Shown: positions 4,968 through 6,714 of the stretch, one piece after another
Layout: the number at the start of each line of letters is the position of its first letter
How positions within the stretch are numbered: the first letter of the stretch is position 1
Assembly (NCBI GenBank): GCA_003175865.1
Contig: PSRF01000397.1
Span: 1-6,714, forward strand
Length of the DNA: 6,714 bases
Source of the DNA: Blastocatellia bacterium
GTDB lineage: Bacteria > Acidobacteriota > Blastocatellia > Pyrinomonadales > Pyrinomonadaceae
Reading direction: 5' to 3'
The notes under the pieces: generated by a model
What the model saw: only the letters and a program-made list of their open reading frames with translations
Databases searched by the model: none
What the model was told of the DNA's origin: nothing
Translations under genes and position numbers: made by a program

Positions 4968-5483
4968 TCATTTTGATTTCCATCCTTCCGGCGCTTCGGG
5001 CCATTCTTCATCAGGACTCACTGGTAACGCTTGATCTTCACCCAATCTATCGCGACTGATGCTGGCCCTGATGAAATTTTCCGGTGCGATCGGACTCGCA
5101 GCCATTCGTCTCAACATTGCAAGTTGTCCGGCGTGCGTCATTGCATCTGCAAAAGGCCCTTGCAGCAGGTGCTCCTCAGTCATTCCCGAAAGTAACTCAC
5201 TACCTGTCGTCAGGTGTTTGCCAACATCTTCCACCATTTCATGAAAACGTTTGACCTCATCCGCTAACGTTAGAAGCGCATCAGGCCGATAACTCCCGCC
5301 AACAAAGAACGTGCGTGCGTAACCCAGTACGCTGGTCATGTGTCGCACGAGTTCTTCCGGCGTACGTACCTGGGCTTGCACTCGAAATGAGCCGAAGTCC
5401 TCAGGAGCGTCACGCAGCGCTTTTTGCGTGCGATATGCCAGTGCCCCCAAAAAGTGACGGAGTAGATCGCGTTTGGTTTTCAT
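4968..5483 (-). CDS. DinB-like four-helix-bundle protein
   Basis: The 171-residue product is mostly helical. It carries two DinB-superfamily landmarks: EELVRHMTSVLGYARTFF (44-60, with H48) and DAMTHAGQLAMLRRMAASPI (113-132, with H117). In DinB/YfiT proteins, histidines at such places bind a metal, and members act as thiol-dependent transferases or have no known role. The second motif is usually H-x-x-x-H-x-G-Q, but here only the second histidine remains (D113-A-M-T-H), so the metal site may be incomplete. The ATG at 5483 is preferred over one 24 nt upstream because AGGA (5492-5489) is 5 nt ahead of it, and because it overlaps the stop of the GNAT gene (TAATG), an arrangement typical of coupled genes. 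The C-terminus (EEWPEAPEGWKSK) is acidic and aromatic. The function in this operon is unknown. Confidence 0.7.
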   Translation of the reverse strand: MKTKRDLLRHFLGALAYRTQKALRDAPEDFGSFRVQAQVRTPEELVRHMTSVLGYARTFFVGGSYRPDALLTLADEVKRFHEMVEDVGKHLTTGSELLSGMTEEHLLQGPFADAMTHAGQLAMLRRMAASPIAPENFIRASISRDRLGEDQALPVSPDEEWPEAPEGWKSK

Positions 5484-6349
5484 TAATATCCTACCGACGG
5501 CATCCAACTGCCGCGAGGTTCAATGTAATCGCCCATCGACATCAAAGTCAGCGGCTTTACGACACGCATTCCATGTTTTAAACACCAACGAAACAGACTG
5601 CTTTGGCGGATTGGCAGCAGAAACGATAGCGGTTGGTCGCGGCTGAAGCGTCCCACTCCACTCAAGAGCGATGTCATGTCTTCGTCAGTCTCCGCCACTG
5701 CATGATTCATGACCCAAACATGTGGAGCTGATGCATAGGCAACGAGCTTACCACCGCGGAGACCAACAAAGGATGGTAGCCAGGGCCTCATGTTTCGCAT
5801 CTCGTTTGTACGATCAAATCCATACACGCTCCGGCATAAGTCTGCGCATCGCGGATAATCTTCTTCAGAGCACAGGCGAACTTCGACTTTGGTTGTCACA
5901 TCACCGCTTATTGGACCCTCCATCAATACCAGTGGCTCCTTTGCATCAAAACCAAGAGACGCGTAAAGCGCCATTGAAGTCGCGTTGAAAGCATCCTGCA
6001 CCAGACGGATACCCCGGCCGCCCCCGCCACGGGCGATCACGGACTCCATCAACATTCGACCAGCACCCTTTGCTTGCGAGGCAGTATCGACCGTGATCGG
6101 TCCGACCGCTCGAATCTCGTCAGCCTCCCACAGGTGATTTGAACCAATAACTCTGCCATTGCTCTCTGCAACAACGCTAAAAGCGTAAGGGTTGGCACAC
6201 AACATTGATTGCAACTGAACAGCATACTCGACGTTTGGAAAGTCTGGATGAAAGCCGTGCGAGGTGGCGATCTTATAAAAAGCTTCATAGCAGATACGAC
6301 CGCATTCGTTCACATCGGCCTCTCTCATTGGTCGAATATCTATAGTCAT
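5483..6349 (-). CDS. two-domain GNAT-family N-acetyltransferase
   Basis: The 288-residue protein has a clear N-terminal GNAT domain. It starts IDIRPMREADVNECGRICYEAF (3-24), has the beta-4 strand VGPITVDT and the acetyl-CoA pyrophosphate loop Q92-A-K-G-A-G97, and ends with the FNATSMALYASLGF helix-strand (121-134). A second, weaker GNAT-like half begins with VEVRLCSEEDYPRCADLCRSVYGFDR (155-180) and continues through GGKLVAYASAPH to the end. That half has no readable Q/R-x-x-G-x-G/A loop and may serve substrate binding or dimer-like packing. The acceptor substrate is unknown. I choose the ATG at 6349 because GGGGGA (6362-6357) lies 7 nt upstream and the domain starts at once. An ATG 42 nt earlier would add 14 residues with no domain match. 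It is the first gene of a minus-strand operon and its TAA overlaps the next ATG by one base. Confidence 0.85.
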   Translation of the reverse strand: MTIDIRPMREADVNECGRICYEAFYKIATSHGFHPDFPNVEYAVQLQSMLCANPYAFSVVAESNGRVIGSNHLWEADEIRAVGPITVDTASQAKGAGRMLMESVIARGGGGRGIRLVQDAFNATSMALYASLGFDAKEPLVLMEGPISGDVTTKVEVRLCSEEDYPRCADLCRSVYGFDRTNEMRNMRPWLPSFVGLRGGKLVAYASAPHVWVMNHAVAETDEDMTSLLSGVGRFSRDQPLSFLLPIRQSSLFRWCLKHGMRVVKPLTLMSMGDYIEPRGSWMPSVGY

Positions 6350-6442
6350 GAATGCATCCCCCGTGACGTTTTGAAAAAGCAATCTAATCATAACCTACCG
6401 ATCTCAATCCCGATGTTATAGTCCGAAGCAGTTTGAAAATTC

Positions 6443-6463
6443 TTTCCCTGAATCGAAGGGAAA
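6443..6463. repeat. 7-bp inverted repeat in the divergent intergenic region
   Basis: TTTCCCT (6443-6449) and AGGGAAA (6457-6463) flank GAATCGA. The site lies between the GNAT operon and the bactofilin gene, which are transcribed away from each other, so it is well placed for a regulator of one or both. The symmetry is short and may be chance. No T-run follows on either strand, so it does not look like a terminator. Confidence 0.3.
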
Positions 6464-6472
6464 AGGCGGCAT

Positions 6473-6501
6473 TTGACCCAGCCCGGCCGCGATCTTCTTA
6501 A
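6473..6501 (+). promoter_or_regulatory. weak candidate promoter for the bactofilin gene
   Basis: TTGACC (6473-6478) matches the -35 consensus at five of six bases. A poor -10 (TCTTAA, 6496-6501) follows after 17 bp. The position, about 30 nt ahead of the GTG start, is reasonable. The weak -10 keeps this a tentative call. Confidence 0.25.
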
Positions 6502-6531
6502 CTACCTAAGTTAATAGAAAGGACTATAGCT

Positions 6532-6714
6532 GTGAGTAGTCAGGCAGTTCCTAGAACTAGCGAACGCGTCTCCCGAACCTCAACCCCTAAAGACAACTGG
6601 CTGGGTTTTGTAGGAGATGTCTTGAAATTCACTGGTGAAGTGAAGTTTAAGTCGATGCTCAGGATCGACGGTCACTTCTCCGGTAATGTCCATTCTTCAG
6701 ATGGTACTTTGATC
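6532..6714 (+). CDS. bactofilin (polymer-forming cytoskeletal protein), N-terminal part
   Basis: Sixty-one codons are present before the window ends. After a polar, Ser/Thr/Arg-rich N-terminal tail of about 22 residues comes VLKFTGEVKFKSMLRIDGHFSGNVHSSDGTLI. This is the start of the bactofilin (DUF583) right-handed beta-helix, with the typical lrIDGxfxGnv turn. Bactofilins polymerise without nucleotide into filaments at the membrane that help set cell shape, position proteins or organise peptidoglycan enzymes. The start is GTG at 6532, supported by GAAAGGA (6517-6523) with 8 nt spacing. No in-frame start or longer open frame precedes it. It is divergent from the GNAT operon with 182 nt between them. 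The polar tail is common in bactofilins and may mediate membrane or partner binding. Confidence 0.88.
   Translation, partial: MSSQAVPRTSERVSRTSTPKDNWLGFVGDVLKFTGEVKFKSMLRIDGHFSGNVHSSDGTLI

Noticed and set aside
5484..5507. Longer DinB-like protein starting at 5507
   Set aside because: AGGA is 5 nt before the ATG at 5483, and the stop/start overlap with the GNAT gene favours the shorter form.
6350..6391. Longer GNAT protein starting at ATG 6391
   Set aside because: The extra 14 residues match no domain, and a good GGGGGA ribosome-binding sequence points to the ATG at 6349.

Overview
The window looks like chromosomal DNA of moderate GC (about 50%) from a free-living, Gram-negative-type bacterium. 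A member of Acidobacteriota (Blastocatellia-like) is my best guess. That guess is an inference from remembered protein families (a Tat-exported amidohydrolase, a two-domain GNAT enzyme, an unusual IS200-like transposase), not from any marker gene. No rRNA, tRNA, CRISPR array or phage module is visible.

Layout: (1) positions 1-82 hold the C-terminal tail of a + strand gene. (2) A small four-helix membrane protein lies at 287-724 (+), preceded by a 9-bp inverted repeat. (3) A Tat-exported, probably lipid-anchored amidohydrolase of the D-aminoacylase-like group lies at 912-2315 (+). Its usual first metal-binding HxH motif is replaced by L-A-D. (4) Positions 2326-3589 hold a mobile or repetitive element that fills the whole gap between two convergent genes. 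A broken IS200/RAYT-like transposase gene (2489-3330, +) is flanked by two hairpin repeats upstream and four in the opposite orientation downstream. All are spaced on a period of about 68 bp. (5) A compact minus-strand cluster of four genes is read from 6349 down to 3592: two-domain GNAT acetyltransferase, DinB-like helical protein, MmcQ/YjbR-family protein, and amidohydrolase of the ACMSD type. It has stop/start overlaps at 5483-5485 and 4572-4575 and a 21-bp gap between the other pair, so it is probably one operon. (6) A bactofilin gene starts at 6532 (+), divergent from the operon, and runs off the window.

The most interesting object is the transposase. Its N-terminal 150 residues look like a second Y1 (HUH-type) domain: the tyrosine helix is intact (RYLSLQSEHH) but the HUH motif has been replaced by P-T-D. 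The C-terminal domain keeps both DHLH and its own tyrosine helix. If restored in frame, the protein would be a single-chain tandem of two Y1 domains with only one metal site. In this copy a -1 type frameshift near 3073-3085 separates the halves, and a lost 4-nt unit would explain it. The flanking 68-bp hairpin repeats look like the REP sequences such an enzyme would mobilise. Each is preceded by GATG or a one-base variant at the 5' foot of the hairpin, at the place where known RAYT/REP systems have a conserved tetranucleotide.
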